Shown here: positions 1 through 7,662 of the stretch, piece by piece | Numbering within the stretch: the first letter of the stretch is position 1 | Layout: every line of letters begins with the position of its first letter | DNA from: PALSA-1355 sp035496575 | GTDB lineage: Bacteria; Planctomycetota; Planctomycetia; Pirellulales; PALSA-1355 | Reading direction: 5' to 3' | NCBI GenBank assembly: GCA_035496575.1 | Contig: DATJEN010000346.1 | Location: 1 to 31,220 of the forward strand | DNA: 31,220 bases | Position numbers and translations under genes: made by a program | The notes under the pieces: generated by a model | Seen by the model: only the letters and a program-made list of their open reading frames with translations | Database searches by the model: none | What the model was told of the DNA's origin: nothing

Positions 1-215
1 ACCTGCAGGCCCGAAGTGTCGATGCCCTGCTTGCGCAACAGTTCGGTATGTTCGTCGGGCCAGTCGTCACCCACCACGCCCACCAGGTGCACCTTCGAAA
101 AGTAACTAGCGGCGTAGGAGAAGAAGACTGCCGAGCCGCCCAGCACGTCGTCTCGCTTTTCGGTCGGAGTTTCGACGCTGTCGAATGCCACGGAACCAAC
201 TACCAGGAGAGACAT
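1..215 (-). CDS. PfkB-family carbohydrate kinase, N-terminal part
   Basis: Only the first 72 residues lie in the window; the gene runs off the left edge. Reading the minus strand from the ATG at 215 gives MSLLVVGSVAFDSVETP followed by a GGSAVFFSYAAS stretch and VGVVGDDWPDEH. This is the usual N-terminal layout of ribokinase/PfkB sugar kinases: a GS-x-AFD strand, a substrate-contacting GG loop and a VGxVGDD segment. The family phosphorylates sugars or nucleosides with ATP in the cytoplasm; the substrate cannot be told from this fragment. An AAGG ribosome-binding motif sits about 10 bases before the ATG. The gene diverges from the phosphofructokinase operon, which fits a role in sugar metabolism. 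Confidence 0.8.
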   Translation of the reverse strand, partial: MSLLVVGSVAFDSVETPTEKRDDVLGGSAVFFSYAASYFSKVHLVGVVGDDWPDEHTELLRKQGIDTSGLQ

Positions 216-281
216 GCAAGTAAGGACCTTTGCGGGGTGGTTCGAAGAAACGTCGCGGACGCACGACGCGCGAAGTGCGCG

Positions 282-310
282 ATTATCAGGCCATGCAGCC
301 GGTGCCGCAA
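282..310 (-). promoter_or_regulatory. Candidate sigma70-type promoter of the PfkB-type kinase
   Basis: On the minus strand TTGCGG (305-310) and GATAAT (282-287) are separated by exactly 17 bases. The predicted start lies near 275, giving a leader of about 60 bases before the ATG at 215. The match is by eye; planctomycete promoters are not well defined. Confidence 0.4.
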
Positions 311-328
311 GGAGCGCGCCCCGCACGT

Positions 329-357
329 TTGCCCAGCCCGCGGGCGACTGTTAAGAT
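329..357 (+). promoter_or_regulatory. Candidate sigma70-type promoter of the pfp operon
   Basis: TTGCCC (329-334) and TAAGAT (352-357) are 17 bases apart, each with four of six consensus bases. The predicted start is near 364, about 60 bases before the ATG at 425. It lies back to back with the opposing promoter at 282-310. It supports the downstream start for pfp, since a start at 230 would lie upstream of this promoter. Confidence 0.35.
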
Positions 358-424
358 TTGCGGTTTCCCAAAGTTTGCCCCAGCTATCCAAGGAGTCCCG
401 CACAAGGGGCCGCGGCACAGCGTC

Positions 425-1714
425 ATGGCACGAGCGCGCAACATGGTGGTCGCCCAGAGCGGCGGTCCCAGCCCGGTCATCAACAACAGCCTGCGGGGCA
501 TCATCGAGCAAGCGCGCGAGCTCTCCGAAATCGGAACGGTTTACGGTGCGCGGCACGGCATCGAGGGGGTGCTCAAGGAAGAGCTGCTCGATCTGACGGC
601 GCAAAGTCCCGAGGAAATCTCGTTCTTGCGCTACACGCCGGCAGCCGGCTCGATCGGCACCTGCCGCTATAAGCTACGGCCCGAACAGACCGAAGACTTT
701 GATCGCACGATTGAAGTGCTCAAGGCGCACGAAGTCGGCTGCTTCCTGTACATCGGCGGCAACGACTCCATGGACACCGCCAACAAGGTCGCTCAGCTCG
801 CTCGACAGCGTGGGCTGGAGCTGGTCGGCATTGGCGTGCCAAAAACCATCGACAACGACGTGGGCGACAGCCAGTTCAAGCTGATCGATCACACCCCCGG
901 CTATGGGTCGGTCGCCAAGTACTGGATGCACACGGTTCAAACGGCGAACGAAGAAAACGCGGGTTCCTCGCCGGCCGATCCAGTGCTCGTCATGCAAGCG
1001 ATGGGTCGCAAGATTGGCTATATCCCGGCGGCGGCACGGCTGGCGGACCCGGCGCGAGAAATGCCGCTGCAGATCTACCTCGCAGAAAGTCCCTGCACGC
1101 TCGAACAGATGGCCGACCAGGTGAACGACCAGATTCGCCGCAGCGGCCGCTGCTTGGTGGTCGTGAGCGAGGGCTTCAGCGTCGGCGAAATTGGCGAAGT
1201 GCGCGATTCGTTCGGTCACACGATGTTCAGCGCCAGCCAAATGACCGTGGCCCAGGTGGTCGTGAACTATCTAAACAAGGTGGGCCTGGCGACCAAGGGA
1301 GCCGCGCGCGGCAACGTGCCGGGCACCGATCAGCGCAACGCCATCGCGATGGCCTCGATCGTCGACCTGGAAGAAGCCTATCGCAGCGGGCAGCTTGCAG
1401 CGCTCCTGGCTGCTCAAGGCGCAAGCGGCAACATGTCCACCATTCTTCGCAATCCCGGCCCGATCTATAGCGTGCGGTACGACAAGGTGCCGCTGGCCGA
1501 AGTCGCCAATAGCGAGCGCACATTCCCGGCGGAATGGATCGCGCCGGGGGGCCACGATGTCACGGATGAGTTTGTCCGATATGCCAAGCCGCTTGTTGGC
1601 GAAGACATGCTGACGATGCCGATCGTGGATGGCCGTTATCGCATGACGCGGTTCCAGCCGATCTACGCGACGCAAAAGATGCCGAAGTACATTCCCCAAG
1701 CCGACCGCAAGTAG
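425..1714 (+). CDS. pfp: PPi-type 6-phosphofructokinase
   Basis: The 429-residue protein belongs to the phosphofructokinase family, which interconverts fructose 6-phosphate and fructose 1,6-bisphosphate in glycolysis. The nucleotide loop reads GGNDS (residues 111-115) where ATP enzymes have GGDGS, and the catalytic loop is PKTIDND with Lys140 where ATP enzymes have Gly. Both changes are the known marks of pyrophosphate-dependent enzymes, so PPi is the inferred phosphoryl donor and the reaction should be reversible. An MGRKIGYIPAAARLA segment contributes to the sugar-phosphate site. The frame is open back to 230, but the family N-terminus (VVAQSGGPSPVIN) begins just after the ATG at 425. It heads a same-strand series with the HAD, 6-phosphogluconate dehydrogenase and SDR genes. 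Confidence 0.93.
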   Translation: MARARNMVVAQSGGPSPVINNSLRGIIEQARELSEIGTVYGARHGIEGVLKEELLDLTAQSPEEISFLRYTPAAGSIGTCRYKLRPEQTEDFDRTIEVLKAHEVGCFLYIGGNDSMDTANKVAQLARQRGLELVGIGVPKTIDNDVGDSQFKLIDHTPGYGSVAKYWMHTVQTANEENAGSSPADPVLVMQAMGRKIGYIPAAARLADPAREMPLQIYLAESPCTLEQMADQVNDQIRRSGRCLVVVSEGFSVGEIGEVRDSFGHTMFSASQMTVAQVVVNYLNKVGLATKGAARGNVPGTDQRNAIAMASIVDLEEAYRSGQLAALLAAQGASGNMSTILRNPGPIYSVRYDKVPLAEVANSERTFPAEWIAPGGHDVTDEFVRYAKPLVGEDMLTMPIVDGRYRMTRFQPIYATQKMPKYIPQADRK

Positions 1715-1743
1715 TCGCCGAAGCTTAGGTGCTCGAAAAGCGC

Positions 1744-2607
1744 ATGTTCAAGATTGAAAAGAAGCACGATTTCCTGGTCGGCATCGATTCCGATGGCTGC
1801 GCCTTCGACACCATGGAAGTGAAGCACAAGGAATGCTTCATTCCTAACATCATCAACTACTACAACCTGGCCGGCGTCAGCAAATACGCGCGTGAAGCAG
1901 CCGAGTTCGTGAACCTGTACTCCAAGAGCCGCGGGATCAATCGATTTCCGGCCTTGATCGAGGCCCTCGAGCTCACGCGCGACCGCGCCGAAGTCCGCGC
2001 GCGGCAGCTTGCGATCGACATCCCGCGATCCCTCGTCGAGTGGATTGGACGTGAGACCAAGCTCGCGAACCCGGCACTCGAGGCCGAGGTGAATCGATCC
2101 AACGATCGAGAGCTGCGCCGCGCCCTGGAGTGGTCAAAAGCCGTAAACGCCACGATCGAAAAGACTGTGCGGGCGGTGCCCCCCTTCCCTTATGTGCGCG
2201 AGTGCCTGGAAAAGCTTGCGCCGAAAGCCGATTTGTTCGTGGTCTCGGCCACGCCGAACGAAGCGCTGGTGCGCGAGTGGCAAGAACACGACCTGGCCAG
2301 GTACGTGGCCGCCATCTGTGGGCAGGAAATCGGCACCAAGAAAGAATCGCTCACCAATGCCCGGCAGTATTCGCCCGCTCACACGCTGATGATCGGAGAC
2401 GCACCGGGTGACTACCAGGCGGCCAAGGCGAACGACGCCTTGTTCTTTCCGATCAACCCCGGCCACGAAGACGCAAGCTGGCGGCGATTATACGATGAGG
2501 GCATCGATCGCTTCTTCGATGGCAAATTTGCAGGCGAATACCAACAACAATTGTTGCGCGAGTTCGATACGTACTTGCCCGAGCAGCCCCCCTGGAAGGC
2601 GCGCTAG
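1744..2607 (+). CDS. HAD-superfamily hydrolase, substrate unknown
   Basis: The protein of about 287 residues shows the HAD phosphatase motifs in order: the nucleophile loop GIDSDGCAFDTM (DxDG type), motif II VVSAT, a motif III lysine in GTKKES, and motif IV GDAPGDYQAA. A helical segment of over 100 residues between motifs I and II is a C1-type cap, which suggests a small phosphorylated substrate. A GTG at 1729 would add five residues; the ATG at 1744 has a purine-rich GAAAAG just upstream and is preferred. The gene starts about 30 bases after pfp and ends 35 bases before gnd, so it is probably cotranscribed and may act on a sugar phosphate. That last point is inference from position only. Confidence 0.85.
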   Translation: MFKIEKKHDFLVGIDSDGCAFDTMEVKHKECFIPNIINYYNLAGVSKYAREAAEFVNLYSKSRGINRFPALIEALELTRDRAEVRARQLAIDIPRSLVEWIGRETKLANPALEAEVNRSNDRELRRALEWSKAVNATIEKTVRAVPPFPYVRECLEKLAPKADLFVVSATPNEALVREWQEHDLARYVAAICGQEIGTKKESLTNARQYSPAHTLMIGDAPGDYQAAKANDALFFPINPGHEDASWRRLYDEGIDRFFDGKFAGEYQQQLLREFDTYLPEQPPWKAR

Positions 2608-2642
2608 GCCGCGTCACGCATCCCCAGAAAGAGATTAGCGCC

Positions 2643-4085
2643 ATGGCAGAACTTTGCGACATCGGCATGATCGGTCTGGCCGTGATGGGCGAGAATTTGG
2701 CGCTCAACATGGAGAGCCATGGTTATCGCGTGGCCGTGTTCAATCGCACGACGAGCGTCGTCGATCGCTTCATGGAAGGCCGCGGCAAGGGCAAGAAATT
2801 CGTGGGCTGCCACACGGTTCAAGAATTGGTGCAAAGCCTGGCCCGGCCGCGCAAGGTGATGATGCTCATTAAGGCGGGTCCGGCGGTCGACAGCGTGATC
2901 GACGAGCTCGTGCCGCTGCTTTCGCCCGGCGATGTCATCATCGACGGCGGTAATACGTTTTACGTCGATACCGAGCGGCGCACCGCTTATGTCGAATCGA
3001 AGGGGCTCTTGTATATCGGCACCGGCGTCTCCGGTGGCGAAGAAGGCGCGCTCTTGGGCCCCAGTATGATGCCCGGCGGCTCGCCGGCTGCCTGGCCGCT
3101 CGTGAAACCGATCTTTCAGGCGATCGCCGCCAAAGTCGGCCCAAACAAGGACATTCCGTGCGCCGAGTGGGTCGGCCCGCGCGGCGCTGGCCACTATGTG
3201 AAGATGGTTCACAACGGCATCGAGTACGGCGACATGCAGTTGATTTGCGAAGCCTACTTCGTGCTCAAGCGCGGCCTCGGCCTCTCGAACGATGAGCTGT
3301 ACCAGGTTTTCGATACTTGGAACCGCGGGGAGCTGGACAGCTATCTCATCGAAATCACGCGCGACATCTTCAGCGTGCGCGACCCCGACACCGGTCAGTA
3401 TCTGGTCGACATGGTGCTCGACCGGGCCGGCGCCAAGGGAACGGGCAAATGGATGAGCCAGTTGGCGCTCGATTTGGGGGTGCCCAGCACGCTGGTGACC
3501 GAGGCGGTTTTTGCACGCTCGCTCTCGGCCATGAAGGACGCACGCTTGCGGGCCAGCAAAGTCCTCAAAGGGCCCGAACCCAAATTCTCAGGCGATCGCC
3601 AGGCCTTCATCGACGCCACGCGTGAGGCCCTGTACGCCTCTAAAATCTGTAGCTACGCGCAGGGCTTTGTGCAAATGGAAGCCGCCGCCAAGGAACACGA
3701 CTGGCCGCTCAAGTATGGCGAGATCGCACTCCTGTGGCGCGGCGGCTGCATCATCCGGGCCCGATTTCTCGATCGCATCAAAGAGGCATTCGACGCCAAT
3801 CCCCAGCTCGAGAACTTGCTCCTGGCCGATTACTTCACGGCCGCCGTCGCCAAGGCCCAAGCCGACTGGCGTCACGTCGTGCGAACCGCGATCGACATGG
3901 GCGTTCCGACGCCGGCGTTTTCAACCGCGATTGCCTATTACGACGGATATCGCGAGACCCGGCTGCCGGCCAATCTGCTGCAGTCGCAGCGCGATTACTT
4001 CGGCGCGCACACCTACGAGCGCGTCGACAAGCCAGGCGTGTTCCACAGCGATTGGCTGCACATGCGAAAACAACCCAAGCCATGA
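2643..4085 (+). CDS. gnd: 6-phosphogluconate dehydrogenase, decarboxylating
   Basis: This 480-residue enzyme oxidises 6-phosphogluconate to ribulose 5-phosphate and CO2 with NADP+, the last oxidative step of the pentose phosphate pathway. The N-terminal Rossmann domain begins IGMIGLAVMGENLALN and is followed by VFNRT, typical of NADP binding. The signature GTGVSGGEEGALLGPSMMPG and the catalytic segment HYVKMVHNGIEYGDMQL are intact. The all-helical C-terminal domain carries TWNRGELDSYLIEIT. Length is close to the 468 residues of the E. coli enzyme. AGAAAGAG precedes the ATG. It is the third gene of the pfp series; no glucose 6-phosphate dehydrogenase or lactonase gene is in the window. Confidence 0.97.
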   Translation: MAELCDIGMIGLAVMGENLALNMESHGYRVAVFNRTTSVVDRFMEGRGKGKKFVGCHTVQELVQSLARPRKVMMLIKAGPAVDSVIDELVPLLSPGDVIIDGGNTFYVDTERRTAYVESKGLLYIGTGVSGGEEGALLGPSMMPGGSPAAWPLVKPIFQAIAAKVGPNKDIPCAEWVGPRGAGHYVKMVHNGIEYGDMQLICEAYFVLKRGLGLSNDELYQVFDTWNRGELDSYLIEITRDIFSVRDPDTGQYLVDMVLDRAGAKGTGKWMSQLALDLGVPSTLVTEAVFARSLSAMKDARLRASKVLKGPEPKFSGDRQAFIDATREALYASKICSYAQGFVQMEAAAKEHDWPLKYGEIALLWRGGCIIRARFLDRIKEAFDANPQLENLLLADYFTAAVAKAQADWRHVVRTAIDMGVPTPAFSTAIAYYDGYRETRLPANLLQSQRDYFGAHTYERVDKPGVFHSDWLHMRKQPKP

Positions 4086-4132
4086 TTTGAAGCGCGCCCC
4101 GCAACCCTGACTCTTCATACCGGCAACGAACC

Positions 4133-4915
4133 ATGCCCGACGACTACTTACAACGGCTATTCGGGCTAACGGGGCAGGTAGCCGTGGTCGTCGGCGGAAC
4201 GGGTGTCCTGGGGGGAGCGCTCTGTTCGGGGCTGGCCCAAGCCGGCGCTACCGTGGTCGTGGCAGGAAGCAGCTCGAGTCGCGGGCTCGCGCGAGTCGAC
4301 AGCCTGATCAAACAGGGCAGCCGCGGCCAATACATCCCCGTCGATGTCACCCGGCGGGAATCGCTCGAGCAGTTGTTGGCTGCCACGCTCGAGGCCAACG
4401 GACGCATCGACGTGCTCGTCAATTGCGCGGGCGTGAATTCAGCGAGCTCCTACTTCGACGCGAAGGACGATGACTGGCAGCGCGTGCTCGATGTCAATCT
4501 GCGCGGCACGCATTGGGGCTGCCAGGTTTTCGGCGCTCACATGGCGTCCGCAGGTGGCGGGTCGATCCTCAACATCGGCAGCGTGTCGGCGGATATCCCG
4601 CTTTCGAAGGTGTTTGCCTACAGCGCTTCGAAGGCGGCCGTCGTCAACCTGACGCAAAACGTCGCTCGCGAGCTGGCGCCGTTCGGGGTGCGCGTGAACG
4701 CCCTGTGTCCCGGTTTTTTTCCAGCGGAACAAAACCGCGCGATTCTGGACCCTGCTCGCACGGCGGCGATCCTGGCTCAGACGCCGATGCAACGCTTCGG
4801 CGAGCCAGAAGAGCTCATCGGGGCCGCGCTCCTCTTGCTTTCGAACAAGGCCGGCAGCTTCATCACCGGCGCGGCTTACTATGTCGATGGCGGATTCACC
4901 GCCATGCGGATATGA
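4133..4915 (+). CDS. SDR-family oxidoreductase, sugar-acid type
   Basis: The 260-residue protein is a classical short-chain dehydrogenase. It has the cofactor loop GGTGVLGG (residues 21-28), the NCAG structural motif (97-100), and the catalytic set Ser150, Tyr163 and Lys167 within YSASK. The C-terminus ends in GAAYYVDGGFTAM, the usual SDR closing strand. Overall it resembles gluconate 5-dehydrogenase, KduD or D-mannonate oxidoreductase-like enzymes that reduce or oxidise sugar acids with NAD(P)H. It starts 47 bases after gnd on the same strand, which supports a sugar-acid substrate, but the exact substrate is not readable from sequence. It converges with the next gene across 16 bases. Confidence 0.9.
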   Translation: MPDDYLQRLFGLTGQVAVVVGGTGVLGGALCSGLAQAGATVVVAGSSSSRGLARVDSLIKQGSRGQYIPVDVTRRESLEQLLAATLEANGRIDVLVNCAGVNSASSYFDAKDDDWQRVLDVNLRGTHWGCQVFGAHMASAGGGSILNIGSVSADIPLSKVFAYSASKAAVVNLTQNVARELAPFGVRVNALCPGFFPAEQNRAILDPARTAAILAQTPMQRFGEPEELIGAALLLLSNKAGSFITGAAYYVDGGFTAMRI

Positions 4916-4931
4916 CCTCGTCGGTCACACT

Positions 4932-5477
4932 TCAAACGGGCGTGACGATCTCGAGCAGCTCGATCGCCGGTTCGCCGTCGCAATGAATGATGGCCGTGCG
5001 GCCATAGGTGACCTCGCCCGAGTTCATTCCAAATAGCTGCCGCAGCTCCGCGCCAGGAGTTACCTTCCACAGTTTTGTCAGGTGAACCTGGCGCAGCACG
5101 TTGTGCTCGATCAGAATGCGCCCCAGTGGCGTCCGCCGCGATTCGACGACGTGGCGAATTTCTGGGCTGACGGCCGAGAAATCCAGCCGCATGATGCCGA
5201 ACTGCACCACCACGCCATCGCTCGCGCGGGCGAGCAAGATTTTGCGTGCATAGTGTGCCCCATCCAGCCGCGACTCCAGCACCTGTACGTTCACCGGCCC
5301 ATTGTGAAACCGCTCCACCGTCACCGTCATGTGACTGTCGTGGGCAAGCAGCATGCGGTAGTCGCGGGCGAGCTCGCGCGAACCCACCTCCTCGAACCGG
5401 GCCAGATCTTCTGAGCGGCTGTAGAACAGCCCGACCAGCGTGTCGAGGTCGGGCGTCACGGCATGGGTGTCAGCCAC
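4932..5477 (-). CDS. Putative chorismate-lyase-fold protein
   Basis: The 181-residue protein starts at a GTG (5475-5477) with AAAGG six bases upstream. Its C-terminal two thirds resemble the UbiC/UTRA/DUF98 chorismate-lyase fold: a VQVLESRL strand, GVVVQFGIMRLDF, then PLGRILIEHNVLR, and YGRTAIIHCDGEPAIELLEI near the end. In UbiC relatives similar PLGR and final GRT segments line the ligand pocket. The similarity is remote, so lyase activity on chorismate is not claimed; small-aromatic binding is possible. It stands alone between the converging SDR gene and the SHC-like gene. If it is not this fold it should be called conserved hypothetical. Confidence 0.6.
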   Translation of the reverse strand: MADTHAVTPDLDTLVGLFYSRSEDLARFEEVGSRELARDYRMLLAHDSHMTVTVERFHNGPVNVQVLESRLDGAHYARKILLARASDGVVVQFGIMRLDFSAVSPEIRHVVESRRTPLGRILIEHNVLRQVHLTKLWKVTPGAELRQLFGMNSGEVTYGRTAIIHCDGEPAIELLEIVTPV

Positions 5478-5557
5478 CTAAAACCTTTCGGTAAGTACAG
5501 CCTTTAGCGAGCAAAAAAACTTCGGGGATTGCAAGCTAGAACCGGGCGCTACTGAAC

Positions 5558-5576
5558 CGGGCAACTTCTGTGCCCG
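5558..5576. repeat. Hairpin downstream of the SHC-like gene
   Basis: CGGGCA (5558-5563) and TGCCCG (5571-5576) form a perfect six-base stem around a seven-base loop, about 90 bases past the stop of the SHC-like gene. There is no T-run on either side, so an intrinsic terminator is not supported. Confidence 0.3.
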
Positions 5577-5665
5577 AGTTTCCGGCCCGCTGTCTGGAGT
5601 GCGTTTCTGGTGGGTGAGGCGTTGGCATGCTTACAGTATTCTAACCTCAACGTGCACGGCGTTGC

Positions 5666-7480
5666 TCAAGCCTTAAGCGGTTGTCGCCTCAACGATTCTC
5701 GATAGTTAGGCACAAAGCGGCACGCAGCCTGCCCGAGCGCTCGGACGGCGGCGACTTGCGACGCAACGGTGTCGCTGCATTCAATTCCGCGCACCCAGAA
5801 AACGGTCGGCTCGCCGTGCCGGTTGCCTTCGGCCGCGGTAATTAAGTATTCGATGCCTTCAATCGCGGCCAGCTCGTGTGCCGGAGTTTGACCGCACACG
5901 AGCAGCGTGGACGCGGCTAGCGCGGTCGCTTCGACGATGCCGGCCGGCGCGAGCTCATCCATCTCTGAAATCCTCGGGCTCCAACTTCCTTCGGTTGCTT
6001 TTCGCTCGACGAGCCAGGTGAGCGCCCGGCGAACGGATTCGGTCTCAAGCCGCCCGAGAGCACGATAGGCCTGCAACACGCGGCAAGTTGCTCGTAGCGC
6101 ATCTTGCGGAACGTCGCCCGCCGTTGCGAGCGGCCTGGCGCGCCAAAAGCCAGTGGTTTGCTGGTGCTGGTCGAGAAACCGAGCCCCGCGCTCCACCGCC
6201 GCCGTCAATTGGGAAATGAGCGCGTCGTCTCTCTCGCGCCAGCGGTGCCAGGCCACCAGGGCGATGGTGGCCTGCGCGGTTGTCTCAGGATCGATTGGAA
6301 GGTGATCGCGACCCGAGGGGTCCCATTCGTCTCGCCATCCGCCGTCGGCGCGTTGCGTTTGCAAAAGCCACGTCACCCCATTGGATAAAGCGCGCTCGAC
6401 CTTGGGGCGCGCGAGCGGTTGCGAGTTCGCCAGCGCCACGAGCGCGCTAATCGCCAAAGCGGTGTCGTACGACGTGGCGCCGCCTGACTCGGAAAAGCCC
6501 CATCCCGCCGCTGAACTCGCTTCCGGGGACCTTTGCTGGGCAATCAAGAGCCCATCGAGCCACCGCGCGTCGTCGAGCTCTTCGCCCGCTGCGTCCAGGG
6601 CCAACAGGGCCGACGAAGTCTGCCGCACGCCAAGGTCCCCGTAGGCTGGCCAGCTTCCATCCGCCCCAACGGAATCGAACAGGTACTCCAGGCCGCGACA
6701 CACGATTGCGTGACTTGCCTGGCCGCTAGCCGCGAGACACATCACCACCATACTGGTTTCCACAATGCTCCCGCCAAACCCGCCTGCGGCTTGTTCGCTT
6801 GCGATCACGTCCAACCGCGCCTGTGTGGCGCGCCGCTCGGCGAATCCCGAAAGCGGGTTCCAAGACTTGCGGTAACGCGAGCGGAGTTGCTCAAGAGCGT
6901 GTTTGAGCGCGTTGCGCTCCCCGTCCGCCCACGATGTCGTGCGACGCGCGTCGAATCCGCGCGGCATTAGTTTGTTTACTTTCCGCCAGGGCACGAGCCG
7001 GGCCAACGCGGCGGCCGAAACCACGGCAGTCTTGCTGGCCGCGTCCAACTCGTCTTGGCGATCTAAACCACGCAGCCAACCATTGGCCTTCAAGCACGCG
7101 TCCGCCTGTTCCAGTATGAAAGGCCGGTTGGCTGGCACACAGGTGAGCGCGAAAGCGGATCGCGCGAGATAGGTGGCCGCGACTTTCGACGAACCCGCGT
7201 CTCGATCGCCCCATCCGCCGTCGGCATTCTGATGGCGGGCCAGGTATCGCAAGCTCGCGATGATCGTCGAGCTCAAACGGCATTGCCGGCCTTCGTCGAC
7301 AAGCCGTCCGCCCACAATCGGAGCATGACGCTCGACTATCGCAAGCGCGCAGATCGCCGCCGCCGTGGCCAGCGGTGAGCTGGAAAGGTTTCCGGTCCAG
7401 TGTCCCGCCGGCGCACATTCCGCCAGCAGGTCGCATCGGGCCGTCTCGTAGGCGGCCAAGAGTCGGTCGGGATCGACCAT
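5666..7480 (-). CDS. Squalene-hopene-cyclase-like repeat protein without DxDD
   Basis: About 604 residues from the ATG at 7480; an upstream TTG at 7549 only adds an atypical leader. The N-terminus (APAGHWTGNLSSSP) matches the start of squalene-hopene cyclases. QW-type repeats are visible as NADGGWGDRD, GADGSWPAYGD, QRADGGWRDEWD, TTGFWRARPL and ATEGSWSP, so this is an alpha/alpha-barrel terpenoid-cyclase fold of nearly normal length. At the position of the catalytic DVDDTA of hopene cyclases the protein reads TSYDTA (codons 6464-6475, minus strand), so the proton-donating aspartate is missing. It is therefore unlikely to cyclise squalene by the usual route. No squalene synthase or hopanoid gene is adjacent. 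Function unknown. Confidence 0.8.
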   Translation of the reverse strand: MVDPDRLLAAYETARCDLLAECAPAGHWTGNLSSSPLATAAAICALAIVERHAPIVGGRLVDEGRQCRLSSTIIASLRYLARHQNADGGWGDRDAGSSKVAATYLARSAFALTCVPANRPFILEQADACLKANGWLRGLDRQDELDAASKTAVVSAAALARLVPWRKVNKLMPRGFDARRTTSWADGERNALKHALEQLRSRYRKSWNPLSGFAERRATQARLDVIASEQAAGGFGGSIVETSMVVMCLAASGQASHAIVCRGLEYLFDSVGADGSWPAYGDLGVRQTSSALLALDAAGEELDDARWLDGLLIAQQRSPEASSAAGWGFSESGGATSYDTALAISALVALANSQPLARPKVERALSNGVTWLLQTQRADGGWRDEWDPSGRDHLPIDPETTAQATIALVAWHRWRERDDALISQLTAAVERGARFLDQHQQTTGFWRARPLATAGDVPQDALRATCRVLQAYRALGRLETESVRRALTWLVERKATEGSWSPRISEMDELAPAGIVEATALAASTLLVCGQTPAHELAAIEGIEYLITAAEGNRHGEPTVFWVRGIECSDTVASQVAAVRALGQAACRFVPNYRESLRRQPLKA

Positions 7481-7662
7481 GAAATGAATAACCAGGGCCA
7501 AGTTGAACCCGGGCCAAGGGGCGCGTGCGCGGCGGTAAGCTTTTGGCAAGTGGCCGCGGCGCCGCCAAGGGGCGAGCCAATAAAAAGTCTATGCGGACGG
7601 CTCGGCGCTGTCGAGATGCTTGCCCTGCCGCGTGGGGGATCGCGCGCCCTTTGCCCGCAGAA

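Noticed and set aside
425..440. TGGCACG sequence resembling the -24 box of a sigma54 promoter
   Set aside because: The required TTGC -12 box is not at the right spacing, and the sequence is the start of pfp coding DNA.
48..596. Plus-strand open frame of 182 codons
   Set aside because: It overlaps the start of the PfkB-type gene antisense and the pfp start in another frame; its composition is Arg/Ser-rich without family features.
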